Shown here in pieces: positions 24,878 through 36,180 of a DNA stretch of 64,000 nt. Within the stretch, counting starts at the first letter, position 1. Each line of letters opens with the position of its first letter. This DNA comes from Chamaecyparis obtusa. Its lineage: Eukaryota; Streptophyta; Pinopsida; Cupressales; Cupressaceae. Both the position numbers and the translations under genes were made by a program. The notes below the pieces were generated by a model. That model searched no databases and was not told where the DNA came from. It saw only the letters and a program-made list of their open reading frames with translations. The DNA lies in assembly GCA_027943335.1 (NCBI GenBank), contig BSBK01002086.1, forward strand, positions 145,001-209,000, given 5' to 3'.

Positions 24878-25017
24878 GATAACAAATAAAGAAATGCATA
24901 GAAAATAGATCTAAATATATCCAAATACATTCAAATGAAATTTATAACCATGAAAAGGAAATCATACACCATAAACACAATAGGGCATCTAATTCCACAA
25001 AAGAAAGGGGTAAGCGT

Positions 25018-25034
25018 GTCAGGTTCACCAAAAA
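25018..25034 (-). other. Candidate primer-binding site of the Tat-like element
   Basis: Minus-strand TTTTTGGTGAACCTGACAC directly follows the LTR end TATTACA. A TGG start is usual, but I could not match it to a particular tRNA from memory. Confidence 0.45.
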
Positions 25035-26258
25035 TGTAATAGATAAAATATGGATGGGGCCCTAAAACAATGGTTTGCACATAAAAGAGACCCCAAAGCC
25101 AATATTTAATACTTACATGGAATTGTATTGATATGGAAAGTAAATGTAGAAGATTAATATTGAAATGAAGAAATAAAAGTACTTACCTCCGAAAGAATCG
25201 GCTAAAAACCTTGTCAAACAGTCTCAAACACTATTAATTTCTACAATTCTAAATTGAAACGACGAGATCTACAAAACCCAGAAATTTTTTTCTTTTCTGA
25301 GGGAGGTTGTCCTTGACCCAGATAGCAGGGTAAGGTCTTACCCCAAGGTAGGATCCTACCCCTCACTGAAAGTCATCCTTGACCCAACTGCTCTGATGAA
25401 AATTCTGTTCCCGGATCCTATAAGTTCGACAAAAAGGCTATCCAAATATGCACTTTAATTCACCATCATGTACCTGTACCTACAAGAAAAATGGTTTTGT
25501 TGTTTGGATGAGGGGTTTGCCAAGTAGTCAAACCCTAGTTTGGAATCAACCTTAATAATGGAATTGAAATAGAGAATGCTAGGAAGTAGTAGAAGTAGAT
25601 CTAACAATGAAGCTATGATATTCAATAGATATGCAATTATATTTGAAATATAATCAAGTATATTAATATGAAAGCTTGGAATCAACACTAACAAATGTAA
25701 ATCTAAACCTCCATGATTGTATGCTTGGAATCCACCTTGAGGGAAGAATGAATAGATCTTGAAGATGAACACAGGATTTTGAAGGAAGATCACACCACCA
25801 TGATGGATAGATCTAAGGTTTTAATGATGAATCTTGAATGCTTGAACCAAATCCCTTCAAAGGCTTGAATCCTTGAATCCTTGATCTTCAATGGAGAACT
25901 TGAATGAAGAAGAAGACTTGAATGCTTCTTTGAAAATTCTTGATGAAATGCTTGCTTGATCTTGCTTGAGAGCTTATGAGATGAGATATGAAAACTTGAT
26001 GTAGAAAATGAGAGAGGAAGGCTTCCTTTTATAGTGATCTAGGGCACAATCCTCTAGAGGGCCCACCTTGGGGAATTAAATTCCAATTAGGCCTCAACCC
26101 TTTAGAAATGGACCTAGATTAAATATAATTAATATTTTACTATTTAGGAGACCAAAACTACTAACCCAAAAGCAGGAAAACAATTCTTTTTGAAACCCGA
26201 CATCCAAAAATCATGGAAACTTGAAATTTGGACCTGGGGTCAAGGACGAGGTAGTCCC
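25035..26258 (-). mobile_element. 5' LTR of the Tat-like element, truncated
   Basis: Homologous to 19667-20968, including the TATA motif near 26025. It stops at GAGGTAGTCCC, where a second LTR begins, leaving about 300 bases of the LTR missing. The missing part does not reappear after the next element, so the junction is a deletion as well as an insertion. Confidence 0.85.
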
Positions 26259-27236
26259 TGTATGCTAAAATGCTGTCACATTTCTATGAATCCTTACATG
26301 CAAGAAAACTCAACAATGAGCCCTCACAAATCGATCCATAGCTCTCTATGCATGGAGTTGCAAGATTTGTAAAATTGCTCTCAGCTAGAGCTATAAACTC
26401 ATGACCTTGCTAGTCAACCACACAATGAGAGATTCCAAATCAAAGACAAGGGCAACAATGCCAATATCTCTAATGAAATAAATATGGATGCAATGAAATG
26501 TAAATTAATCTATGAGAATGAAAGATGCAAGCTATGCTATGAAAGGAAAATACAAGTGTTACAAATCCTCCTATTAAGCTATGTGAGATTAATCTATTGC
26601 ATAAAAAGAAATCTACACTAAGAATGTCATTATCATGCAACTATGAAAGCAAATATGAAATGAGATGCAACAAATTCTTCAAAGCTTGGATTGCAAGAGT
26701 GTCTTCAAAGAGAGCTCCAAATGACCTAGAAAACTTGCAGCATAATATTAGCATGAAAACTTAAGATATGAAAATGAAGGAGAGAGCTCTCCTTTTATAA
26801 GAAATGAGATGAAAATGGACCATTGAGATTAAGAGGCAAAAGACTTAATCAACGGTGGAGAAAAAAAGAAGCTTGATCCTTGTGCACAAATATCTTCCAA
26901 TAGGAAAATAGGAGTTGACTTTTGTGTCCATATGAGACAAAAAGTGTTTTTTTTCTTTTTATAAAATAAGAATAATGTTTTATTTGTGCAACTTAGGATA
27001 AGAAGAAAAGTGGGGGCTTTTTATTTATAAAAAAGCAAGGAAATATTCTTTTTAAATAAATAGACTTAGGATAAAATGGTTAGCCCAAGGCAAATAATCA
27101 AAAAATGATAAAAATGATTTGATCAAGGAAATTGATATAATTGATAAAATGTTATTTTTTAAAAATCTTGATTCAGGGATTTGATAAATTGAGAAATGGG
27201 GCCCAAAGTCTAGGCGACCATTTTAGGGTGCATACA
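26259..27236 (-). mobile_element. LTR of second minus-strand element (B)
   Basis: It starts TGTATGCTAAAATG and ends ATTTTAGGGTGCATACA: mirrored TGTATGC/GCATACA termini. A minus-strand TTATAAAAGGAGAGC TATA-like motif lies near 26785-26800. The purine tract on its right marks it as the 3' LTR. No second copy is in the window. Confidence 0.75.
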
Positions 27237-27250
27237 TTTGCCCCTCTTTG
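27237..27250 (-). other. Polypurine tract of element B
   Basis: Minus-strand AGTCAAAGAGGGGCAAA abuts the LTR start TGTATGCACCC. Confidence 0.75.
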
Positions 27251-29847
27251 ACTAATGTGTGATCGATCTAGGAACACATGTAGTCAAAGAAGAATTGAAA
27301 TGTGAGATCGATCTGGGATCATAAAACAACTCAGATGTGAGGTCGATTCAGGATCACACCCGGACAAACATAAACAAAGGCCTTTGAACATGAGGCTGAT
27401 TTGGGATCATATCCAAAGTAGGAGATAAAAATCTCAAATTTGAGCAAAAGCTCACAAAAGATGTCTGAATCAAGAGAATCAAGAGAATCAAGAGAATCAG
27501 GGATGAGAATCCCATAGATACTACCCCCTCAGAATCAAAATTGAAATCAGATAGAGGAGAACAACAAATTGATAAACCTGATCAAGTCACAATAAATCAT
27601 AATCGAAGGATGTAGCATGATAGTATAACCATCAAACAATGAAGATATGCCCCAAGTTGACAAGGTTTGACTGGGAAAGATATAGGATAAAAATTAAGTC
27701 AAACCTCAGAGAGAGGAAGCGAAAGGGGTGAATGAAAGACTAGAAGTTTGGAAGACATGGAAAGGAAGAAATTCCATCAAAGATCGAAGAATTATGCCTC
27801 AGGAGGTCAATCAACTGCATAGAAGAATGAGAAAACTTGGAAACGTGACTCGGATTTCAATTTCAAGTTTGAAAATGGATAGAAAATGATGTGATATGAA
27901 AGATCATAAATGAAAAATATGATCAAGAAGAATTAGAAAATGAGCACAGTTGACCAACTAGTCTGTAGATGATAAAAAGGAGAGCTCTCTCCATATGCAA
28001 GATGCAAAAACTAAACTATGATGAACCTAAGAATGCAAGCTACTATGAATGTGGTTGACTTGCAAGGTCACAACACCTATAGACATCTTATTACCATCAT
28101 CAAGCTTTATTGGTAGTGTCGTAAGATCATACAATGCACACTAGCATAACTATGTGGATATGAATATGATCTTTATCAGATAGAAATGTGGAAATCCCAC
28201 CTAGGCATCAAAGACATGGAGGTCAAGATGTCTAATGCAGTGAGATTACCTAAGTTTGATATGGTGATATTATGCTTGTATCAAGACACATGAAAGTCAG
28301 GATAACTAGAAGCATGCACTCGCAAAACAGTCAAGGATAATACCTTGTCAATCCATAGTGTCAAGTAAGACCAGCATAAATGCTCATGACAGTTAGGATC
28401 AACAAAATATAGCCATAAGTAGATAAAGAAAATAAACATATTCTCATACCCTCAGTCCTCTAGCTATGCATCATTGAAAACTTCTCAGGGAGAGACCACT
28501 CATCAAAGAAATCTTCATAGACAGCACACAAAGAAAACAAAGCCAAACAAGTCTCAGCGAATCGAGTGTTTCAGTGCATGTGTGTTGGTCATAGAGTCAA
28601 ACTTCGAGCATCAAATTTGCAAATGAGAAATGTCGCATCATACTAGACTATTGGGTAAGACATCTGATAAGTGTTAAGAAACACTCGATGCAAGGGTAGT
28701 GTTGAGAAACACTATTTGGGGTGGTGTTGAAAAACACCTCTTGTGAAATGCCCCAAGAGACAAATGCACCTAAAGGACCTATGCTAACAAATATCCCCCC
28801 TAGACAAAGATAAAGACCAATTCCAGACTATGCCAAATAAGGTCAAGATATGATGGAGAAAGGTTCAGTGTCAAGGATGCATGCTAACAAATAGGAGTGC
28901 AAAGGCCTCAAGTAGCACCTGTTTCCAAATTTTCACCACTTGGAATCTTTTTCTATGTTTTTTTAAATTTTTTTGGAATATATAATTTTTTTGAGATACA
29001 TCAAAGGGCCTAATGCTAGGTTTTCACTAAGATGATCATTTTTTCAAGACATTATATGCTTTTTAGGATTTTTTCAGCATCATATATCAATTTTTTTGGT
29101 ATTTTTTCAGGATCATAAAATATGTACAAAGGATGCCCCTAGACAGAATGGGCATCAAACTTCCAAGCAAGATCACATCATGTAGTTTCAGAATGTGGCA
29201 AGGTGAGGGAAAAGATGGATGCGCAAGCTGGTGAATGAGATGGAGGAAAGGAGAATGAAGGCAAATGGAGGGAAGAAATCCTCAAGGTCAAACTCCTCAA
29301 GAGTACCCAAGCTAGAGAAAAAAATTATCATGAAAAGCACATTTGGATAAGTAATGAAAGGCTAGCATAGGATAAGTCACAAAAGCGCACTACAAAAGAA
29401 GGAAGGGATGCAGTCCAAAGAGGGTAGACATGTCAAGAGACTTCATAGCATCGTATTTTACTCTTTTTATTAGATCAAGACCAAGGGGGAAAAGGATAGC
29501 AAAAGGCTAGAATAAATGGAGGAAAATAAATATGAAGGCTAAACATGAATGGAATGAAAGCAAGATCATTGTAAGATAGCCAAATATTCGAGTATAGGTC
29601 AACATTGTCAAGATCAAAGAGAGAAGATGGAATGGATGAAACATGTAGAAGAACTATGCATGATGCCTGATTACCAGGTTTTCATCATGGTACTTATCCA
29701 AGGCGCCACAAGGGAGTGGTTTTCACCATAGGACTAATTTATTTCTCTTTACTTTTGCTACCAAGGTGTCTGTTTCCAAGTTTTCACCAAGGCACATTTT
29801 CAATTTTTTCTCATTTTTCTTTTTGTTTTTCTTTTTGAATTTTTCTA

Positions 29848-29878
<31 letters not shown>

Positions 29879-29936
29879 TTTTGGGAGAAGGAAAGCTTTT
29901 TAGATAATGCTCCTTGAAAGGATAAACCATGATATG
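27251..29936 (-). other. Internal non-coding region of element B
   Basis: No RT, integrase or protease motif was seen. It contains the GATCGATC repeat (27255-27415), an (AATCAAGAG)n run near 27470-27500, and two T-rich blocks (28.93-29.12 kb and 29.70-29.88 kb) that each follow a CTGTTTCCAA(A/G)TTTTCACCA phrase, so they are old duplicates. Confidence 0.55.
27255..27415 (+). repeat. Four ~45-bp repeats with GATCGATCTGGGATCA core
   Basis: Variants GTGATCGATCTAGGAACACA, GAGATCGATCTGGGATCATA, GAGGTCGATTCAGGATCACA and GAGGCTGATTTGGGATCATA occur about 40-50 bases apart just inside the purine tract. Confidence 0.8.
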
Positions 29937-30920
29937 TCAAGGATTCAAAATGATATGCTCAAAGATGCTGAAAGGGAAAGGAAGATGGAAGAAAAAAATG
30001 GAGGATAGGAGGAATAAGAAAATGAGGAAAAAGGATAGAAGGTAGAAGGATAATGAATGGAAGGATTGTGAAATGGTAGATGGAAAGGAAGGCAAGATCA
30101 ACATCAACACACACCTTGAAGGGTGGTGAGAGGGTGGAGGAAATGTCAATGAAGGAATACAAGAAGGAATATGGTGAATGTATAGTAGAGGTTGCGGTTC
30201 AAGTGCATGGAATGGAAGAATGTTTTTGGAAGAAGATGAAGTGGAAGCCTTTGGAAGCTTGAATGTAAACTTCACTTGTTGTTCAACATAAGACTCTCTT
30301 AAGAGAGACTTTGGAATCCATATAGTCGTAGGCTTTTCATTTATTTTTGATGATTTAGAGAGAATATCTTCAATGATGAATTTTGGAACCCATACTTGTC
30401 TTGTAGTTTTCTTCTTAGATATCTCTTTTGACTTTATGCCCCCATGTCGATTAGAGGAGACATGGTGATCTTTTTTTGATGGATTCTTGTATTGCTTCTT
30501 TTTCTTGTATTGAGCATTCAAGTTACTTCCAAAAGACTTGGGACTTATGGAAGAAGGAGGATATGACTGGTTTAGATGAGTGGGTGGATGAAAATGATTC
30601 ACAGGTATGCATCTATGTTGATCTTGAGGAAATATAGGATATGGAAGGATGTAAGGACCCAAGATGGATGATGAATTAGGAGAGTTAGGAGAGGAAAGTG
30701 AAGGGACATAAGGACCCAAGATGGAAGGCAAACATGAAGCCCTTAGTATTGGTGGAGGAGGTCCAAGGATGGAAGTGGAAGATGCAAAAGGATAATCAAT
30801 AAGTTCATCAGTATCTATATGACAACCAAGGATATCAGCATCTTTAGAGTGAGCATTAGAATTTTCAATAGGATTGCACATATCTTGAATAGGAGAACCT
30901 TTATTGACATGATCATTCAA
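29937..30920 (-). CDS. Proline-rich basic frame of element B, function unknown
   Basis: A 327-residue open frame opens MNDHVNKGSPIQDMCNP. The first half is Pro/Ser-rich, with ILGPPPPIL-type repeats (SILGP occurs three times). A lysine-rich patch (YKKKKQYKNPSKK) is followed by two similar motifs, RQVWVPKFI and TIWIPKSLL, about 35 residues apart. The C-terminal ~70 residues are a hydrophobic run translated from a pyrimidine-rich tract and may be past the real end. Position suggests the gag side of element B, but I recognise no domain. The upstream end is cut where copia A resumes. Confidence 0.4.
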   Translation of the reverse strand: MNDHVNKGSPIQDMCNPIENSNAHSKDADILGCHIDTDELIDYPFASSTSILGPPPPILRASCLPSILGPYVPSLSSPNSPNSSSILGPYILPYPIFPQDQHRCIPVNHFHPPTHLNQSYPPSSISPKSFGSNLNAQYKKKKQYKNPSKKDHHVSSNRHGGIKSKEISKKKTTRQVWVPKFIIEDILSKSSKINEKPTTIWIPKSLLRESYVEQQVKFTFKLPKASTSSSSKNILPFHALEPQPLLYIHHIPSCIPSLTFPPPSHHPSRCVLMLILPSFPSTISQSFHSLSFYLLSFFLIFLFLLSSIFFFHLPFPFSIFEHIILNP

Positions 30921-30935
30921 AACTTGTGAAGACTA

Positions 30936-31732
30936 ATCTAAATATATAAAGGAAGTCTTGAAGACATTTGGAATGGAAGATGCTAAACTTGTGGGAACAC
31001 TGATGGCTACTGGATGTAAACTGACTGAAAAAGATGGAACTACTAAGGTAAATCAGACACTATACCAATCCATGATTGGTAAGTTAATGTATGTAGTTCA
31101 CAGTAGACCTAATATAGCACATGTTGTTGGAATAGTTGCTATATTTTCTGTAAACCCTAGAGAGTCACACATGATTTCTACAAAGAGAATCTTAAGATAC
31201 CTAAAGAAAATTGAAGATTATGGACTATGGTATCCTAAGAAAGGAAAGTTTAAACTGAAGGTATACACCGATGCTAATTGGGCTCGAAATGTGGATGATA
31301 GAAAAAGTACCACCAAAGGAGCATTCTTCTTTAGGGAAAGACTTGTTACATGGACAAGTAAGAAACAAGCTTTCATTTCTCAGTCTACAGCTGAATCAGA
31401 GTATGTTGCTGCTGCTACTAACTTTTCAAATATTGCATATATCAAGCAAGTGTTAGAAGGAATGAATGAAGTAATCACTGAGCCGGTGATTATATTGTGA
31501 TAACACTAGTGCTATTAATATTTCAAAGAATCCAGTGATGCACTCTAAAAAAAAGCATATATCAATTAAGTATCACTACTTAAGGGAACAAGTGCAAGAG
31601 AATCAAGTTAAGCTAGAATTTGTTACATCAAAAGAACAACTTGCTGACATATTTACAAAGCCTCTACTGAAGAATACATATGAATACTTGAGGACTAGAC
31701 TTGGGGTCCATCCCCTATCTACCAGTCACTAA
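30936..31732 (+). pseudogene. pol: Copia A RT end and RNase H (continuation)
   Basis: This resumes the RT broken at 15213: the first residues (KEVLKTFGMEDAK region) align with C at 60165 onward. It then carries MIGKLMYVVHSRPNIAHVVG, the RNase H start VYTDANWARN (catalytic Asp present), STTKGAFFF, STAESEYVAA, and after a 2-base loss at about 31490 the C-terminal KHISIKYHYLREQV and ADIFTKPL. About 10 bases of the RT are missing at the junction relative to C. RNase H would remove the RNA template during cDNA synthesis; the frameshift and truncation preclude function. Confidence 0.9.
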
Positions 31733-32210
31733 GGTGATCTGGAGGTTGCATTAGCCTAATCTTATTAGAAGATCATACATGTTGATGCAGTAGAGTTCAC
31801 ACTTTGGATTTCTGTCTAAGGTTGTGAAAAATTTAAGTACTGGAACTGATTTGCATAACGGTATATCGAGATACAGAGAATGCACTGGACAACAAAGAGT
31901 TACATGGCTACTACAAAGCTGTATGTTTGTATTGTTCTTTGGCATTGCTTTCAAAGGAAGAGAGATCAATATGAAGAATATGAGAAGAATATGGAGCCAA
32001 AGACAAAAGGAGAGTTATAGAAAAGGGAGCTAAAAAGATCATATCTGTAGAACTTAGTCTGCAATTACAAATATTTTATGTAAAGTAGTGATTAAACATA
32101 TTAAGCTAGGGAGAGCTTGTACCGTTACAACATTTGTTGACAGGGTTGTAGAATATATGTTTGGTATGTGTATGGAATATTTCATATTGCTTGTGTTTCC
32201 ATCAATGCCG
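31733..32210 (+). other. Copia A 3' untranslated region
   Basis: Non-coding sequence shared with C up to the C/D junction (C 60958-61197). It includes an internal purine tract (CAAAGGAAGAGAGAT near 31952) before the one at the LTR. Confidence 0.8.
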
Positions 32211-32221
32211 AAGGGAGAGAT
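32211..32221 (+). other. Polypurine tract of copia A
   Basis: AAGGGAGAGAT lies directly before the 3' LTR start TGATGAAC. Confidence 0.85.
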
Positions 32222-33707
32222 TGATGAACTACAACTGATTTGAATACATTGTATAACTTGAAGATCTTTGATTTAAGATCACTGAGTTGCTGATTAGATA
32301 TGTAAGATGGTTAAATTAGTAATATGTTATCATTAATGTCAACTAGTTTTGATAGTACTTATCTTGTAAGTTACTATACCCAAACATCTATAGAAGAAGA
32401 ATAAAAGAGATGAAGAACAGAATATATCTACATGAGGAAGATGGATATGACAGATAAGGATAAGGAATGCATTGGGTAACTTATGAATGAGTCTATGACC
32501 TTATGTTATTGACTTGATTATGTTGCATTCATCTATGATGAAGGATAGAGAAAAATGCACAAGGAAATGTTGTCAGTTAAAGAACCATTTCAGTATACAC
32601 CGATGCAGTGTAGTGTATACCGATCATAGTACAAACTAAGCTTGTGTTCACTGACACATTTCTTTGTTAACCGAGCGGAAGAAAAGAACTAAATGAGTAG
32701 TTTAGTCAATAAAGTTGATGAGCTGTAAAGTACCTCGAAATTAGAGATGAAGATAATGTTTGTTATGAAGATCAACGACTAACATAATTTGAAGAAGATC
32801 TAAGGGATTGAAAAAAAATGTGCTACTAACACATCAGCCGAGGAAGGTTTAAGTGGAAAAATCAACAAAGGAGATTCAATGACAAAATTTGATGGATGGA
32901 ATTAAAATATTTTACTCATCTATTTAAGAGACTAGGATTTCATGATGAAATCATGTCGAAAGATGGAGACTGTAGAAGATATCGCATGAACAAGCTTCAT
33001 GCATGCCTGATCAGACTGGTTAAGGAGAACTGAACTATAGAGATTACCGAGCATCAGAAAGATATTACCGAGTGACAATAAGTTACTAAATATTGATTGA
33101 AACAAAATTGAAATATTGATCAGAGGATTTGAATGAGCTTAACATAGATCTGATAATCTATAATTGAAGTTGTGTTTTAATCAGATCAACTGCCGTTACA
33201 TTTTAACCATTTTAAATAGAGAAATCTCTTAACAGAGTGGACTAGAAAGTCTTGTAATGTCATTCATAGAGTGTATATTTGTTATCCTGCCAACCCCATA
33301 GTGAATGATGGTTGGACAATAACGGTTGGTCTAAAATCCTCTAACAAGGTCACACCTTACAGTGTGTTTGTAACCTTTAATAGGGTTGGGTCTTCATCGA
33401 CCTCACTTCAGAAGAGTGAACAATTTTTGGGTTGTCAGTCCGAGGTGGTTTTTCCCTTCAAAGGGTTTCCACGTTAAATCTCTTATGTTATGTGTTGATT
33501 GTGATGATTGTTTGATTCATACTTTGCATGTTGCATATTGGATTTTATCGGTAATCATTATATGTTATTAACTGGTAATCGGTAAAAGCACAGACAGAAT
33601 ACTATTTTAGTTACCGAGCTACAAAATTTTTAGTAAATTGTTTTGAGTATACATTTTGTTATTGGGATTGTGGATAACTGATTCACCCCCTCTCAGTTAT
33701 TCTAACA
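32222..33707 (+). mobile_element. 3' LTR of copia A
   Basis: Full-length match to 9727-11213, ending CTCTCAGTTATTCTAACA, followed by the target duplication TTCAA. Confidence 0.93.
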
Positions 33708-33830
33708 TTCAAACCTTTCTCTATAGGCTTGCAACTTAGCCTCTTTGACTATTTTATCTCCACATATATTGGACAATTTTTTTGGCAAGAGAGACTACTA
33801 TATGATCTATATGTTTTCATTGATGGAAAC
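33708..33830 (-). pseudogene. SIRE-like copia gag remnant (part 2)
   Basis: Minus-strand LPKKLSNICGDKIVKEAKLQ and then AYRERFE join, across one TTCAA, to the gag text ending at 9721. They match the UBN2 core around the KVKxAKLQxLRxxFE motif. Upstream of this (above about 33830) recognisable gag stops after several stop codons. It proves the gag was intact when A inserted. Confidence 0.75.
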
Positions 33831-34559
33831 TACATCTTTTTCTCTTTGCTACCTATCAGATTTTTGGTTTACCAAATGTGGTTTTGATTAAATCGACTAA
33901 GTATGAACAAATATTGTATCAGTATTAGGATCAGTACAGATAGTTACAGATACATTTTGTGATGTGAAGCTAGGGAAGAATATGACATGCCATATTATGT
34001 CTATTCCTTTGATCACATGTGTTGACATTTTATTTTGATTATGTTATAAGGATATGTCTATCGGGTTGGCAGTAAAGTAGTTTGAGCAATGTAGTGACTT
34101 GATGGATCGATCAACGATCCTATCATATCGATGATTCGATTAGTTTGGTAATTTATTTTGGTAGAGCTGACAGTGTTTCATAGCATATATTTTTAGTCAA
34201 GGTTAGCATTGATATGTTCATGGTGAATTAAGTTATGATCTACCCATTACATATTCTTCTGTTGGGGTCAACTTGTTGAAGTGTTACTTCTGAGATCAGA
34301 TATATAAGATCAATTTTTTGAGATATTTTGGATGCCATACTTGAAAATGAATTATATGATGTGTAGCTGACATATTGAATATGTGAAGAGGTAGAATGTT
34401 GAGGTCAAGGTGATCTTATTATACTTACAAGGAATTTTTATAGAATAGATGATTCTATTTCTTAGTTCAAATTTTGGATTGTAGTCCACTATGGGATTGT
34501 AGTTCACATATTGGACTGTAGTCCACTATGCTACCATAAATTTTACACAGATTGTGTGC
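33831..34559. other. Non-coding stretch with a short repeat
   Basis: No domain was recognised. At about 34472-34532 a TGGATTGTAGTCCACTATG phrase occurs three times with variation. Confidence 0.5.
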
Positions 34560-34853
34560 ATGAAGAAAATGTTAAAGGACATAGGGGTAAGATTTGAAGA
34601 GCTTGTTGTTATTCATTGTGATAATAAAAGCATAGTGAAAATTTCAAAGGATCATGTTATGCATTAAAAGACTAAACATACTTCAATCAAATATCACTTT
34701 TTGATAATAAAGGTTACAGAAAAGGAAGTCAAATTGGAGTACATCAGTACAAAGGAGAAAATAGCAAATATATTCACAAAACCTTTGCCAAAAGATACCT
34801 TTGAATATCTCAGAGGTTTTCTTGGGATGGTAAACCCTCCTTGTATGAACTAG
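34560..34853 (+). pseudogene. Copia RNase H C-terminus (third copia family)
   Basis: The frame reads VVIHCDNKSIVKISK, KHTSIKYHFL, KEVKLEYISTKEKIANIFTK and DTFEYLRGFLGM, the standard end of a plant copia RNase H, with one TAA in place of an expected codon after DHVMH. It aligns with A and C at protein level but is clearly diverged, and a different LTR follows it, so it is another element. Everything upstream of the last ~95 residues is missing. Confidence 0.8.
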
Positions 34854-35178
34854 ATGATGCGAGAATGCATCAATCCATTAGTTATAAGATCTATATCATT
34901 CCTTGGACTTGATGTCTGGATGCACTCCTCAAGGGGAATGATCGTCGAATATAATAAAGAACACTTGGGTGATCAAGCACCTAGTTTTTTGTAGGCATGA
35001 ATATTTTAAAAAGCTACACCTTACAGAGGTGGGGAGAAATTTAGCACCCATTTCCATTGATCTCAAAGGAGGAGTGTTACAAATGAAAAATCCTTACTGT
35101 GTTAGGGGGAGCGTTGAAGAGGTCATTGAGAGGATGTTTTTGGGTTATTGGTTTAGCACATATGTTTCCATAAATGCC
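34854..35178 (+). other. 3' untranslated region of that copia element
   Basis: Sequence between the RNase H stop and the purine tract. The open frame that spans it is not conserved coding. Confidence 0.55.
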
Positions 35179-35193
35179 AAAGGGGGAGATTTT
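35179..35193 (+). other. Polypurine tract
   Basis: AAAGGGGGAGATTT precedes the LTR start TGGCATTATT. Confidence 0.75.
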
Positions 35194-36180
35194 TGGCATT
35201 ATTTCTATTTGAATTGTTCAAATTCATTTTTTTTTATTGATGTCAACATATGTTTTAGTTATTTTCATCAGAGAGACTGGTTATGACAAGAACGGGAAGA
35301 TTTGACGGAGTGGTACGTACATTGTATGAAATTCTAGAATATGCAAGCATAGATTTATGATGAAGGATGTGTGTAGACATTATGTATAAATTCATAGATC
35401 ATTATTTATTCTTATACATGAGTTATGACTATTTGAGTGAAAACTGGTCACTGTGTAGTAATAGAGGAATATGATAGAGATGGTCTCTGAGTTTTCAGGA
35501 TAACTTGGATGTGATCATGAATTATGGTATGCAAGTTTGAGGCTTGACAAAATACACATGGAAGAACATTATGTGATATTATTGGGTCGCTAGGAATAAG
35601 GTGATGTAAGATGAAGTGTGTAGTCTTGTGAAGATCCATTTGGGGCTGACCAGAGGAGATAATGTGTTCAGAAGGTTTCTAGAATGGATTGTGGATATTG
35701 GCACACATTTGATAATTTGTATTTGTTGTATATTTGTTTAAGATATTGTGTGTATCTTAGCAAGGGTCTATGTATTTATTTTTACATTAGGGAAGTCCTA
35801 ACAAGCCGACCTAATTGCTTATAGTGACTTGTATAAAGGAAAATCTTTCCTTAGAAAAATTAAGAGTGAGATGATTGAGAACAGGTTACGAACTTGTTTT
35901 TGGATGGTCTTCTAGATGTATAGAGGATATAATTCATTGAGCACTTCATTGGAACTATTTGGGAAAAGCTAGTTATTGTAAGTCAATTCATTACTATTAT
36001 TCAATACTCTTATACATTTATTTGTAAAGTGGATCCAAAAGGTGGGTTTAACCTTTAGAATGTGGATTTAACCTTCACTTTGTGCAGTGTGATCAGGAAG
36101 TGAGCCTATCCTTGTAATCAACTCCTAACAGGGTTGTAAAGACTCTTAACAGTGGTTGTAACTGAATCCATTGTGTGCCA
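35194..36180 (+). mobile_element. 3' LTR of the 34.5-kb copia remnant
   Basis: Placed between TGGCATTATT after the purine tract and TTGTGTGCCA; the ends mirror each other (TTGGCA/TGCCAA). The last part has the CTCCTAACAGGGTTGTAAAGACTC phrase typical of plant copia U5. No second copy is available, so the right limit is inferred from the mirrored ends. Confidence 0.6.

Larger units (their letters stand above)
19667..26258 (-). mobile_element. Tat-like gypsy element with gag-protease only (minus strand)
   Basis: Two copies of a ~1.6 kb LTR in the same orientation (19667-21264 and 25035-26258, the second truncated) flank an internal region of ~3.8 kb. On the minus strand the order is LTR, candidate primer-binding site, gag-like frame, retropepsin-like domain, ~1.9 kb of non-coding DNA, purine tract, LTR. 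No reverse transcriptase, RNase H or integrase was seen, so it is a non-autonomous or internally deleted member. Confidence 0.85.
9727..33707 (+). mobile_element. Copia element A, full span including nested insertions
   Basis: Two LTRs of about 1.49 kb in direct orientation, a Met-tRNA primer-binding site, gag-protease-integrase-RT-RNase H in copia order, a purine tract, and a perfect 5-base duplication define the ends. About 16 kb of the span is foreign: a solo LTR in pol (13612-14156) and a compound insertion in RT (about 15214-30935). The LTRs show 8 mismatches in their first ~175 aligned bases, so insertion is not recent. Its closest relative here is element C at 55229. Confidence 0.93.

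Noticed and set aside
15214..30935. A single large transposon inserted in copia A
   Set aside because: The two outer edges share no terminal repeat or target duplication, and several element boundaries lie inside.
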